Source: Betaproteobacteria bacterium (GTDB taxonomy: Bacteria > Pseudomonadota > Gammaproteobacteria > Burkholderiales > Casimicrobiaceae). Taken from it: 12,811 nucleotides of DNA. Of the stretch, positions 6,140 to 12,726 are shown one piece after another. Positions within the stretch are counted from its first letter, which is position 1. Each line of letters begins with the position of its first letter. The notes below the pieces were generated by a model. The model was given only the letters and a program-made list of their open reading frames with translations, did no database searches and had not been told where the DNA came from. The stretch spans positions 1-12,811 of the forward strand of contig JANXZT010000115.1 of NCBI GenBank assembly GCA_025355395.1, written 5' to 3'. The position numbers and the translations under genes were made by a program.

Positions 6140-6883
6140 TCACGCGGCCAATGCCAGCACGCCCTCCAGGACGAGATTATCCACGAGCTCCACCGGCCCG
6201 GTAAGGTGGGGAGCGATTTCCGGCGCTGCGCCACCGGAAAGAAAGCACCGCGGGATGCGCTGGTTGTCACTCAGGCGTGCGCGCAACTGCTCGATCGCAC
6301 CGGCGACCGCTTGCACGGCACCTGAATACAGTGCGTCGGGCGTATTGTCGGGAAACTCCGCGAATGCCCCGGGTGACATCTTGAGCGCCGCTGTGTTTTC
6401 GGCGAGGGAGCGCAACATCAGCCGCAACCCGGGCAGGATCAGCCCGCCCAGAAAACGGCCCTGGCCATCGAGCGCGTCGACGGTCACCGCCGTGCCCGCA
6501 TTCACCACGACGGCGGGCGGCGGAAAAAGATCGATGCCAAGCGTGCGATTGCGTGCCGCCACCAGCGAGGCCCAACGGTCAGGCCCAAGCTGGCTGGGCG
6601 TCTTGTAGCCGTTGATGACGCCACACGCGGCACTCGTGGCGGTAAGCCATTGCGGGGTCAACCGCCACCGGGCGATCTGCGCCTCTACCCGCACCCGCGC
6701 CGCTTCACCCGCCACATTGACCCCGACCACGCGCACCGGACGCGGCAGGTTCTGCCAATCGCGCAAAGCGAGGGTGCCAATCTCGTTGTTCGCCGTCGCA
6801 CCAACGCTCGTCCATCCGTGAAGGCCGTGCAGCCCCCACTTCATCCGGCTATTGCCGAGATCGATGACGAGGGTCTGACTCAT
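6140..6883 (-). CDS. coaX: Type III pantothenate kinase
   Basis: The product is 247 aa and catalyses ATP-dependent phosphorylation of pantothenate, the first step of coenzyme A synthesis, in the cytoplasm. The ASKHA-fold motifs are clear: DLGNSRMKW at residues 8-16 (phosphate loop), LGPDRW at 99-104 with the catalytic Asp 102, AGTAVTVD at 129-136 and GGLILPG at about 146-152. Length is normal for CoaX. The start ATG is preceded by AGGA about 9 bases upstream. It begins 27 bases after the birA stop and ends 15 bases before the SPOR gene, so the three are probably co-transcribed. In some Bordetella and related species birA and coaX are neighbours or fused; here they are separate. Confidence 0.95.
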   Translation of the reverse strand: MSQTLVIDLGNSRMKWGLHGLHGWTSVGATANNEIGTLALRDWQNLPRPVRVVGVNVAGEAARVRVEAQIARWRLTPQWLTATSAACGVINGYKTPSQLGPDRWASLVAARNRTLGIDLFPPPAVVVNAGTAVTVDALDGQGRFLGGLILPGLRLMLRSLAENTAALKMSPGAFAEFPDNTPDALYSGAVQAVAGAIEQLRARLSDNQRIPRCFLSGGAAPEIAPHLTGPVELVDNLVLEGVLALAA

Positions 6884-6910
6884 CGCCGCAGTCCTGGTGG
6901 AACCTGACCG

Positions 6911-7915
6911 TCAGGCGCGGCGAAGCGAGATCTCGCCGGAAAGAAAGCGCGCCCGCCGTGGGCCGTCGGCGAGCACCAGCGCGCCGCTCGCGTCCACGCC
7001 GGCGACCTTGCCGTGGACCACTGCACCATCGGGCAGCAACAATCGCACCGGCTTGCCCTGATAGGCGTGGCGGTGCTGCCACTCCGCAGCGAAAGGCGCG
7101 AAGCCTTCGTTCGAGTATTGCTCGAGCACCGTGGCGAGCTCAGACAGGAGCCTCGCCAACAGGCGATTGCGATCCACCAGCGACGACTTCTTGCCGGCGA
7201 TCTTGGTCAGGTCGGTCACCGGCGAATCGATATCCTTGCGCACCGCCTCAGGCAAGCGGACGTTGAGCCCGATGCCGATTACGGTGGTTGACGGGCCTAG
7301 GGCGTCGCCATTGAGCTCGATCAGGATGCCGCCCAGCTTCAAGTGCCGATGAATGATGTCGTTCGGCCACTTGAGCGCGACACCGGTGAACCCTTCGGCT
7401 TCGAGCGCCCTTACCACACCGACTCCCGCCGCAAGCGAAAGGCCGGCGAGAAATCCCGCGCCCTGCTCGAATCGCCATCCCAATGAAAACGTGAGACTGC
7501 CGCCGACGACAGCCGTCCAGGTCCGGCCCCGGCGACCGCGGCCGGCGGTCTGCCATTCCGCCGCCAGCGCCATCCCGTGAATATCCTTGCGCTGGGATCG
7601 CCGCATGAGCTCGGAGGACGTCGAATCCACCTGATCGACGACTTCGATAACCACGGGCGCCGGCCCGCCCTGTTCCTTGCCGATGCCGATCAAGCGCGCG
7701 CCAACCGCTTTCGCATCAAGAAAGCGCGGGGCTTCCAGCAGGCGATAGCCGAGCCCCTTGACCCGCTCCAGCGCGAGGCCGGACGCTTCGGCATCCTTGA
7801 GAACCTGCGAAACACGGGCGCGGGTGAGCCCCACGCTGGCGGCGAGGTCTTCGCCAGAATGGAAGGTACCATCGGCAAGATGGCGGAGCAGCGAGAATCC
7901 CAGAGGAGTGAGCAC
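6911..7915 (-). CDS. birA: Bifunctional biotin--[acetyl-CoA-carboxylase] ligase / biotin operon repressor
   Basis: The product is 334 aa from the GTG at 7915. It activates biotin to biotinyl-AMP and attaches it to the carboxylase carrier protein. The N-terminal winged helix (residues about 5-60: LLRHLADGTFHSGEDLAAS, VGLTRARVSQVLKDAE, GYRLL) indicates possible DNA binding and self-regulation. The catalytic part has the biotin/AMP loop GRGRRGRTW at 125-133, KWPND at 182-186 and a C-terminal SH3-like domain (GKVAGVDASGALVLADG). The frame is open upstream to 8083, but that extension reads through a hairpin repeat element, so I prefer the GTG just before the helix-turn-helix. A TTG 14 codons further up is the alternative. 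No Shine-Dalgarno sequence is evident, so the start is uncertain. It leads the coaX-SPOR operon. Confidence 0.93.
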   Translation of the reverse strand: MLTPLGFSLLRHLADGTFHSGEDLAASVGLTRARVSQVLKDAEASGLALERVKGLGYRLLEAPRFLDAKAVGARLIGIGKEQGGPAPVVIEVVDQVDSTSSELMRRSQRKDIHGMALAAEWQTAGRGRRGRTWTAVVGGSLTFSLGWRFEQGAGFLAGLSLAAGVGVVRALEAEGFTGVALKWPNDIIHRHLKLGGILIELNGDALGPSTTVIGIGLNVRLPEAVRKDIDSPVTDLTKIAGKKSSLVDRNRLLARLLSELATVLEQYSNEGFAPFAAEWQHRHAYQGKPVRLLLPDGAVVHGKVAGVDASGALVLADGPRRARFLSGEISLRRA

Positions 7916-8001
7916 TAATAAACCATGATGGCGAACGCCGCCGAATGTTACACGCAACCCGGCGGCAAAGGGTGCATCGGCATCGGGCAAGGGCGGGAAA
8001 A

Positions 8002-8080
8002 TGGGGTCAGAGACGACTTTCTCGTGTGCCGTCCGTCTGCTACCAATCCGGGCCACGAAAGAAAATCGTCTCTGACCCCA
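8002..8080 (-). repeat. Hairpin repeat element, copy 1 (REP/MITE-like, GGGGTCAGA type)
   Basis: The left arm TGGGGTCAGAGACGACTTTC (8002-8021) pairs with the right arm ending in CGTCTCTGACCCCA at 8080, with one mismatch over 21 bases. The central part, read on the minus strand, contains ATTGGTAGCAGACGGACGGC, homologous to the centre of copy 2 at 11039-11116, so the copies lie in opposite orientation. It has no coding capacity. Such elements are usually mobilised in trans by REP-associated Y1 transposases; none is in this window. It lies between the hpd stop and the birA start. Confidence 0.85.
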
Positions 8081-8123
8081 CATTCTGTGCGTCGCGGCAA
8101 CGGCTCCGCGGGTTTTGCCGACG

Positions 8124-9239
8124 TCAAGCCTTCAGCACGCCGCGCCGAATCTGATCCAATTCGATGGATTCGAAGAGCGCCCGGAAATTCCCTTCGCCGA
8201 ACCCTTCGTTGCCCTTGCGCTGGATGATCTCAAAGAAGATGGGGCCAATCACCGTCTTCGTAAAGATCTGCAGCAACATTTCGCCTTTCGCCGGGGCGCC
8301 ATCGAGAAGGATGTGGTTGGCCTTGAGCCGCGCCGCGTCCTCATCGTGTCCGGGCAGTCGCTCGGGGAGCATCTCGTAATACGTGTCCGGGGTGTCCTGG
8401 AAGTCCAACCCGGCGGCGCGCAACCGCTCTACGGTCGCATGGATTTCGTCCGTCCCCAACGCCACGTGCTGAATGCCCTCGCCGTGGTACGCGAGGAGAT
8501 ATTCCTGGATCTGGCTCCTGTCATCCGAGCTTTCGTTGATCGGAATGCGGATCTTGCCGCAGGGGCTTGTCATTGCCTTGCTCTTAAGGCCCGTCAGCTT
8601 GCCTTCGATGTCGAAATACCGGACCTCGCGAAAATTGAAGAGCCTCTCGTAGAAGCCCGCCCACTCGTCCATACGGCCGCGGTGCACGTTGTGGGTGAGA
8701 TGGTCGACTTGCGTCAGGCCCGCGCCCCGCGGATGCGGGTCCACGCCCGGCAACGGCACGAAATCGATGTCGTAAATCGATACCACGCTGCCGCCGCTCG
8801 CCGGCGCGCCGGGATAGCGATCGACCAGATAGATGAGAGAGTCGCCAATACCCTTGATTGCGGGAATGTTGAGCTCCATGGGACCTGGATGCGCTTCGAC
8901 CCCCCACGCGCCCCGCTCGACCGCACTGCGAAACGCAACCGCCGCGTCTTTCACACGAAAGGCCATCGCGCAAATCGATGGCCCGTGCACCCGCGCGAAG
9001 GCCTGTGCAAAACTCCCCGGCTCGGCATTGACGAGAAAGTTGATCTGTCCCTGGCGATACAGGCGCACGTCTTTCGCTCGATGGCGCGCAATCGCGGTGA
9101 AGCCCAGCTGCTCGAAGAGCGCGCCCAACGCCGCCGGATCGGGAGCGGCATATTCGATGAACTCGAAGCCGTCGGTGCCGAGTGGGTTCTCCCAGAGCGA
9201 AGGATTGGTAGCTGCCATCGATGTGCTCTTGCCAGTCAT
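8124..9239 (-). CDS. hpd: 4-hydroxyphenylpyruvate dioxygenase
   Basis: The product is 371 aa and converts 4-hydroxyphenylpyruvate plus O2 to homogentisate and CO2, the second step of tyrosine breakdown, in the cytoplasm. Two vicinal-oxygen-chelate halves are visible. The Fe(II) ligands fit His180 (VDHLTHNV), His258 (EGIQHVAL) and Glu337 (FFEIIQRKG). The C-terminal gate helix region is GFGEGNFRALFESIE. N- and C-terminal lengths match the bacterial enzyme. The start at 9239 lies 15 bases after the hisN stop. A second Met seven residues in (ATG at 9218) is possible, and neither start has a strong Shine-Dalgarno sequence. It is last in an operon with the HisN-type phosphatase and the dehydrogenase. 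No homogentisate dioxygenase is seen in this window. Confidence 0.96.
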   Translation of the reverse strand: MTGKSTSMAATNPSLWENPLGTDGFEFIEYAAPDPAALGALFEQLGFTAIARHRAKDVRLYRQGQINFLVNAEPGSFAQAFARVHGPSICAMAFRVKDAAVAFRSAVERGAWGVEAHPGPMELNIPAIKGIGDSLIYLVDRYPGAPASGGSVVSIYDIDFVPLPGVDPHPRGAGLTQVDHLTHNVHRGRMDEWAGFYERLFNFREVRYFDIEGKLTGLKSKAMTSPCGKIRIPINESSDDRSQIQEYLLAYHGEGIQHVALGTDEIHATVERLRAAGLDFQDTPDTYYEMLPERLPGHDEDAARLKANHILLDGAPAKGEMLLQIFTKTVIGPIFFEIIQRKGNEGFGEGNFRALFESIELDQIRRGVLKA

Positions 9240-9254
9240 GATTGCACCGCCGGA

Positions 9255-10055
9255 CTAGCGATCCTCCAGGACGCGCAACACCTGCGCGTGCAGGCCCGGG
9301 TCGCCGCACGCCACGATCGATCCGCCTTCGTCGGCGCTCGATCCGGTCCACGTAGTGACGACCCCGCCAGCCCCCGCGATGATCGGGATCAATGCCTGCA
9401 CATCGTAGGCCTGCAGCGAGGACTCGATCACCACATCGATCAATCCCATTGCGAGCAGGCAATAGCCATAGCAATCGCCGCCGTAGCGGGTGAGCCGGGC
9501 ACGATCGGCCACGCGCTTGAACGCCGCCAGATCGGACGGCGTACCGAACATTTTTGGATCGGTGCAGGCGAGGGCAGCGACTCCGATCGAAGCGCATCGG
9601 CGCGTGCGCAGCGTGCGCTGTTCTCCGGCGCGCCGCCATTCCGCGCTGCCGCCGACGGCCCCGAGAAAGGTTTCACCCACATAGGGCTGGTGGGCGAGAC
9701 CCGCCACCACACCCTCGCCATCATGCAGGGCAATTAACGTCGCCCAGTGCATCTGCCCGAGGATGAAGCTGCGTGTGCCATCGATCGGATCGATAACCCA
9801 CGTGTAGCGGGACCGTCCGCGCTCCCAGCCGTGCTCCTCGCCGCGGATGCCGTGATCGGGATAGGCCTTGCGGATGGCGGCGCGGATGACATGCTCCGCC
9901 GCCGTGTCGGCTTCGGTCACCGGGTCGTAGCCGGCGCCGCTGTCTTTGTTCTCGACCTCGATCACCTCCCGGAAATGGGGCAGGATCGCAACGCCGGCAG
10001 CCAGCGCCGTCCGATATGCGAAGTCGACAAACCCAATGTTATGTTCGGTCGTCAT
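9255..10055 (-). CDS. hisN: Inositol monophosphatase family protein, histidinol-phosphatase (HisN) type
   Basis: The product is 266 aa, a Mg-dependent phosphatase of the IMPase superfamily. Metal-site motifs are intact: GEE (Glu73-Glu74), WVIDPIDGTRSF (Asp89, Asp92) and AYDVQALIPI (Asp218, where inositol phosphatases have Trp-Asp). The GGDCYGYCLLAMGLIDVVIE stretch and the Tyr-Asp variant are typical of HisN, which dephosphorylates histidinol phosphate in histidine synthesis. Activity on another sugar or inositol phosphate is possible. It is not beside other his genes. It begins 31 bases after the dehydrogenase stop and ends 15 bases before hpd. The ATG at 10055 is preceded by GGGGAG with an unusually short 2-base spacer. 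Confidence 0.88.
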   Translation of the reverse strand: MTTEHNIGFVDFAYRTALAAGVAILPHFREVIEVENKDSGAGYDPVTEADTAAEHVIRAAIRKAYPDHGIRGEEHGWERGRSRYTWVIDPIDGTRSFILGQMHWATLIALHDGEGVVAGLAHQPYVGETFLGAVGGSAEWRRAGEQRTLRTRRCASIGVAALACTDPKMFGTPSDLAAFKRVADRARLTRYGGDCYGYCLLAMGLIDVVIESSLQAYDVQALIPIIAGAGGVVTTWTGSSADEGGSIVACGDPGLHAQVLRVLEDR

Positions 10056-10086
10056 GGCTCCCCGCGCGACGTTCGAAGCACACGCT

Positions 10087-10989
10087 TTAGCGCGGAACGA
10101 TCGCGGTACCGGTGAGCTTCTCCTGGGCCTCGACCAGTGACGCGATGTAGTGCTCCCCGAAGCCCAGAAGATTCGCCTGCACCAGCGTCTGATGCACCGC
10201 CTCGCCCATCAGCGCGGATGCGGGCAGCGATTCGGCAAGATGGGTGTAATAGCGCAAGTCCTTCATGGCGTTGACGAGGGTGAACTTGAGTCCGCTCAAA
10301 TCGCGCTGCAGCATCCTCGCCGCCACCATCTGGAAAATGCCGGAGTTCACCCCGCCCGCGGAAATCACATCGACCAATTTCTGCAGCGACACGCCGGCGC
10401 ACGCTGCCGTTGCCAGCGCCTCAGCCGTCGACGTGGCAATCGCCATGGCAAGGAAGTTGTTGATGAGCTTCAGCGTGTGGCCGTGTCCGGGCGGGCCCGC
10501 ATGGATCACGTTTTCGCAAAACGCCGACAGCACCGGTTGTAGCGACTTGAACGTTTCGTCGTCGGCGCCGACCATGATATTGAGCCGACCCTCTTCGGCT
10601 TCCTTCGGCGTGCGCGCGAGCGGCGCATCGACCAAGCGCGTGCCCCGCTCGGCGAGCTTTTCGCGCAGCTTCGCGGTCACCGCCGGCTCGCTGGTCGACG
10701 TGTCGATCACGATGAGACCTTCCCTCGCCGCCGAAGCGATGCCGCCTTCGCCGTTGATCACTTCCTCGACTTGCGGCGCGCCCGTCACGCAGATGAAGAC
10801 GATGTCGGACTGGTGTGCGAGCTCCGTGTTGGTGCGCACTTCCGTAGCACCGGCGGCGAGCAGGTCTTCGAGCGGCTGCCGATTGCGGTGCGCTCGCACC
10901 GTCAACGGGAAGCCCTTGGTGACCAAGTTCTTCGCGATGCCGTGGCCCATCAGTCCCAGGCCGACAAATCCTGTCCGCGGCTTATTCAT
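10087..10989 (-). CDS. NAD(P)-dependent oxidoreductase, 3-hydroxyisobutyrate dehydrogenase family
   Basis: The product is 300 aa, a cytoplasmic beta-hydroxyacid dehydrogenase (MmsB/GarR/GlxR-like). It has an N-terminal Rossmann motif TGFVGLGLMGHGIAKNL (residues 6-22), the substrate-binding segment DAPLARTPKEAEEGRLNIMV (121-140, an atypical form of DAPVSGG..GA..G.L..M) and the catalytic Lys174 in KLINN, followed by the all-helical C-terminal domain. I chose the ATG at 10989 because AGAGGAG stands about 10 bases upstream and the Rossmann strand begins at once. The open frame from 11034 adds 15 residues without support. It is the first gene of the operon with hisN and hpd. The substrate is uncertain: hydroxyisobutyrate, tartronate semialdehyde or another 3-hydroxyacid. 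Confidence 0.92.
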   Translation of the reverse strand: MNKPRTGFVGLGLMGHGIAKNLVTKGFPLTVRAHRNRQPLEDLLAAGATEVRTNTELAHQSDIVFICVTGAPQVEEVINGEGGIASAAREGLIVIDTSTSEPAVTAKLREKLAERGTRLVDAPLARTPKEAEEGRLNIMVGADDETFKSLQPVLSAFCENVIHAGPPGHGHTLKLINNFLAMAIATSTAEALATAACAGVSLQKLVDVISAGGVNSGIFQMVAARMLQRDLSGLKFTLVNAMKDLRYYTHLAESLPASALMGEAVHQTLVQANLLGFGEHYIASLVEAQEKLTGTAIVPR

Positions 10990-11032
10990 GGCTTTGCACT
11001 CCTCTGTACGTGATTCATGGATGCTCCGGAGC

Positions 11033-11122
11033 AAAAAGTGGGGTCAGACACGACTTTCTCTCGTGGGCGCCGGTTGGTAGCTGCCGACGGCACGCATAAA
11101 ATCGTGTCTGACCCCACTTTTT
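11033..11122 (+). repeat. Hairpin repeat element, copy 2 (REP/MITE-like), likely also a terminator
   Basis: The arms AAAAAGTGGGGTCAGACACG... (11033-11057) and its complement ending CCCCACTTTTT (11098-11122) match at 24 of 25 positions. The core shared with copy 1 is 11039-11116 (78 bases), in the opposite orientation. The centre holds GGTTGGTAGCTGCCGACGGC. The A/T tracts at the ends give a strong stem followed by TTTTT in both directions. It could therefore end transcription of the GGDEF gene, whose stop is only 4 bases away, and insulate the downstream dehydrogenase. Confidence 0.87.
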
Positions 11123-11125
11123 CCG

Positions 11126-11869
11126 TCAGCCGAATTCGACGCAATTGCGGCCGGCGCTCTTCGCCCGTTGCAGTGCGTTGTCCGCGCGCGAAAGCGCGTG
11201 CTCGATGCTGCTGTCGCCGGTGCCCACCGAGGCGACCCCGACACTGACGGTGACCGTTTGGCCGACCGGCAGGAAGTCCAATCTTGCCGCCTCGCAGGCC
11301 TGGCGCGCGCGCTGCGCGAGCTCGATTGCCTGCGTCGCCCCCGTTTCGGGCAGCAGCACGGTGAATGCCTCGGCCCCTGTCCGCCCGACCGTGTCCGTGG
11401 TTCGCAGGACGCCTTGCAGCGCGAGGGCAAACGCCTTCAGCACCGAGTCACCCGCGACGTGGCCGTGCTTGTCGTTGATCGCCTTGAACCGGTCGATGTC
11501 GACCGCGAGAAAAGATAGCGGCCGATCGTATCGAACACTGCGCGTGAACTCCTGCCCGGCCGCACCCATGAAGCCGCGGCGGTTGAGAACTCCGGTCAGC
11601 ACATCGGCGGTCATCAGATGCGGTGGATCCTGCTCGGCGTCGCGAACATGGCCGAGCACCGCATAAAGCGCCGCACCGAGCAGGACAATGAGCACGGACG
11701 ACATCGCAGCGAGCAGCACGAGCCAGGGTCCTCGTTCGCCCTCTGTACGGGGGCCGCCGGCAATCAGGACCGCACTCCACTGCACGAGAAGCGCGAGCGC
11801 CACCAACAGGATGACAATGGCAGGGTGCCGGCGGCCAAACAGGCTTAAATGGCGTAGCGAGGCGGTCAT
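11126..11869 (-). CDS. Membrane GGDEF-domain protein with degenerate active site
   Basis: The product is 247 aa. Two predicted membrane helices (about residues 17-38 and 48-73) precede a cytoplasmic GGDEF domain (about 86-247). It has D.LTGVLNRRGF, the metal/substrate segment DIDRFKAINDKHGH (Asp124, Asp126, Asn132-Asp133) and a C-terminal DNALQRAKSAGRN. The signature GG(D/E)EF is changed to GAEAF at 165-169: the second Gly and the fourth-position Glu are both Ala. The product-inhibition I-site RxxD is present as RTTD at 156-159, exactly five residues before the motif. By family knowledge this suggests loss of diguanylate cyclase activity with c-di-GMP binding retained. The ATG at 11869 lacks a strong Shine-Dalgarno sequence. 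It is a single-gene unit, with the hairpin repeat right after its stop. Confidence 0.9.
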   Translation of the reverse strand: MTASLRHLSLFGRRHPAIVILLVALALLVQWSAVLIAGGPRTEGERGPWLVLLAAMSSVLIVLLGAALYAVLGHVRDAEQDPPHLMTADVLTGVLNRRGFMGAAGQEFTRSVRYDRPLSFLAVDIDRFKAINDKHGHVAGDSVLKAFALALQGVLRTTDTVGRTGAEAFTVLLPETGATQAIELAQRARQACEAARLDFLPVGQTVTVSVGVASVGTGDSSIEHALSRADNALQRAKSAGRNCVEFG

Positions 11870-12017
11870 GGGAGGCGAGGCGCCGAACTCTTGAACGAGC
11901 CGCGATGTGCGGCAGGGTGCGGAAAATGGGGTTCACCGCGGTTTGATTCTAATCCACACCCTCCAGTGAAGCGGAAGCAGATGCCTGTAGAGATGGCCCG
12001 CAAGGTGTCGGCGTGTT

Positions 12018-12073
12018 GCGCGTTTGATACCGCGCGTTTGATATCGCGCTTTTGATGCCGCGCTTTTGATGCC
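12018..12073. repeat. Four tandem 14-bp units
   Basis: The units are GCGCGTTTGATACC, GCGCGTTTGATATC, GCGCTTTTGATGCC and GCGCTTTTGATGCC, head to tail with no spacers. The last two are identical. A fifth partial GTTTG follows. The array ends 41 bases before the tRNA gene. No CRISPR-like spacers are present. Confidence 0.85.
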
Positions 12074-12075
12074 GT

Positions 12076-12105
12076 TTGCGGGCTGCATCGCACGCCGCGT
12101 AAAAT
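12076..12105 (+). promoter_or_regulatory. Possible tRNA promoter
   Basis: TAAAAT at 12100-12105 is a fair -10 element 9 bases before the mature tRNA. TTGCGG at 12076-12081 could be the -35 with an 18-base spacer. This rests on position and partial consensus only. Confidence 0.35.
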
Positions 12106-12114
12106 CCGGGGGCC

Positions 12115-12188
12115 GCGGGTGTAGCTCAATGGTAGAGCAGAAGCTTCCCAAGCTTACGACGAGGGTTCGATTCCCTTCACCCGCTCCA
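12115..12188 (+). tRNA. tRNA-Gly (anticodon CCC)
   Basis: The full cloverleaf folds. The acceptor GCGGGTG pairs with CACCCGC. The D-arm is GCTC/GAGC around AATGGTA. The anticodon loop is TTCCCAA (anticodon CCC, reading GGG), with stem GAAGC/GCTTA in which the outermost pair is a G-A mismatch. The T-arm is GAGGG-TTCGATT-CCCTT. The discriminator is T and CCA is encoded. It closely resembles E. coli glyU. It is the only plus-strand gene at this end of the window. Confidence 0.95.
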
Positions 12189-12247
12189 AACCCATTCCAG
12201 CGAGTCCGCCGCACGATGCGCAGTTCAGCGTCGAAGGGACCCGAAGG

Positions 12248-12695
12248 TCAGCCAGCGATCAACACAACGTTCCAGGCCGCCACGAGCGCATTCGGCTCCT
12301 GCTGACCCAACGGCGCACCATAGCGGGCAATCAGACCTTCCTTGCGCGACGCGCCCTGCAGCAACTGGCCCTTGTCGTTCAAGTCCTCGCCTTCAAGGTA
12401 CCTCTGTGTCACGAGCCGGCTTGGCTCGGCCCTTCACGTCGAAGTGAATATGCGGCGGCCGCGTCCAACCGGGAGCCGCCGGATACGCGCCAGGCTTCAC
12501 AGTCTTGATGTGGTAGCTACCATCGGGGCCAGTTCGTATCTTCGCGTAACTTTCGAAGTTGGGGTCGATCGGCGCCGGGTTTTGGTCGGCAGGATGGTTG
12601 TAGCGGCCGGCGGCGTTGGCCTGCCAGATCGCTGCGGCGGCCGCCGTCAGCTTCAGCGCGTTCTCAGGTGGCCTTCCCAACCCGAGCCTGGTCAA
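12248..12695 (-). pseudogene. Intradiol ring-cleavage dioxygenase, broken (protocatechuate 3,4-dioxygenase-like)
   Basis: From TTG 12695 the frame gives IWQANAAGRYNHPADQNPAP, IDPNF, KTVKPGAYPAAPGWTRPPHI and HFDVKGRA, typical of protocatechuate 3,4-dioxygenase subunits. All four Fe(III) ligands are recognisable: Tyr in GRY, Tyr in GAYP, and both His in HIH. The frame then shifts near 12421. The downstream frame continues SRLVTQRYLEGEDLNDKGQ to the stop at 12248-12250, so one extra base (near TTGG on the plus strand) breaks the gene. The N-terminus is also wrong: LTAAAAAIWQ replaces the usual strand and VPGA turn before IWQANAAG, and no real start or upstream domain exists. It is a 5'-truncated, frameshifted remnant, or a true gene with sequence errors plus a deletion. 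Confidence 0.7.
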
Positions 12696-12726
12696 ACCGT
12701 GGATGACGAAGCTCGCTCCGTGGGCG

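Noticed and set aside
7916..8083. 56-codon N-terminal extension of BirA
   Set aside because: It reads through the hairpin repeat element. BirA homologues start at the winged helix, which begins at the GTG at 7915.
8115..9737. 540-codon plus-strand open frame opposite hpd and hisN
   Set aside because: It is a GC-rich antisense shadow. The minus-strand genes show full family motifs, while this frame is Arg/Ala/His-rich with no domain.
10990..11034. 15-codon N-terminal extension of the dehydrogenase
   Set aside because: A good Shine-Dalgarno sequence and the immediate Rossmann strand favour the ATG at 10989.
11922..11945. Third copy of the hairpin element (AAAATGGGGTTCACC)
   Set aside because: It shares only about 9 bases with the arm, with no partner arm or central homology.
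12018..12073. CRISPR array
   Set aside because: The units are directly abutting 14-mers without spacers, and no cas genes are present.
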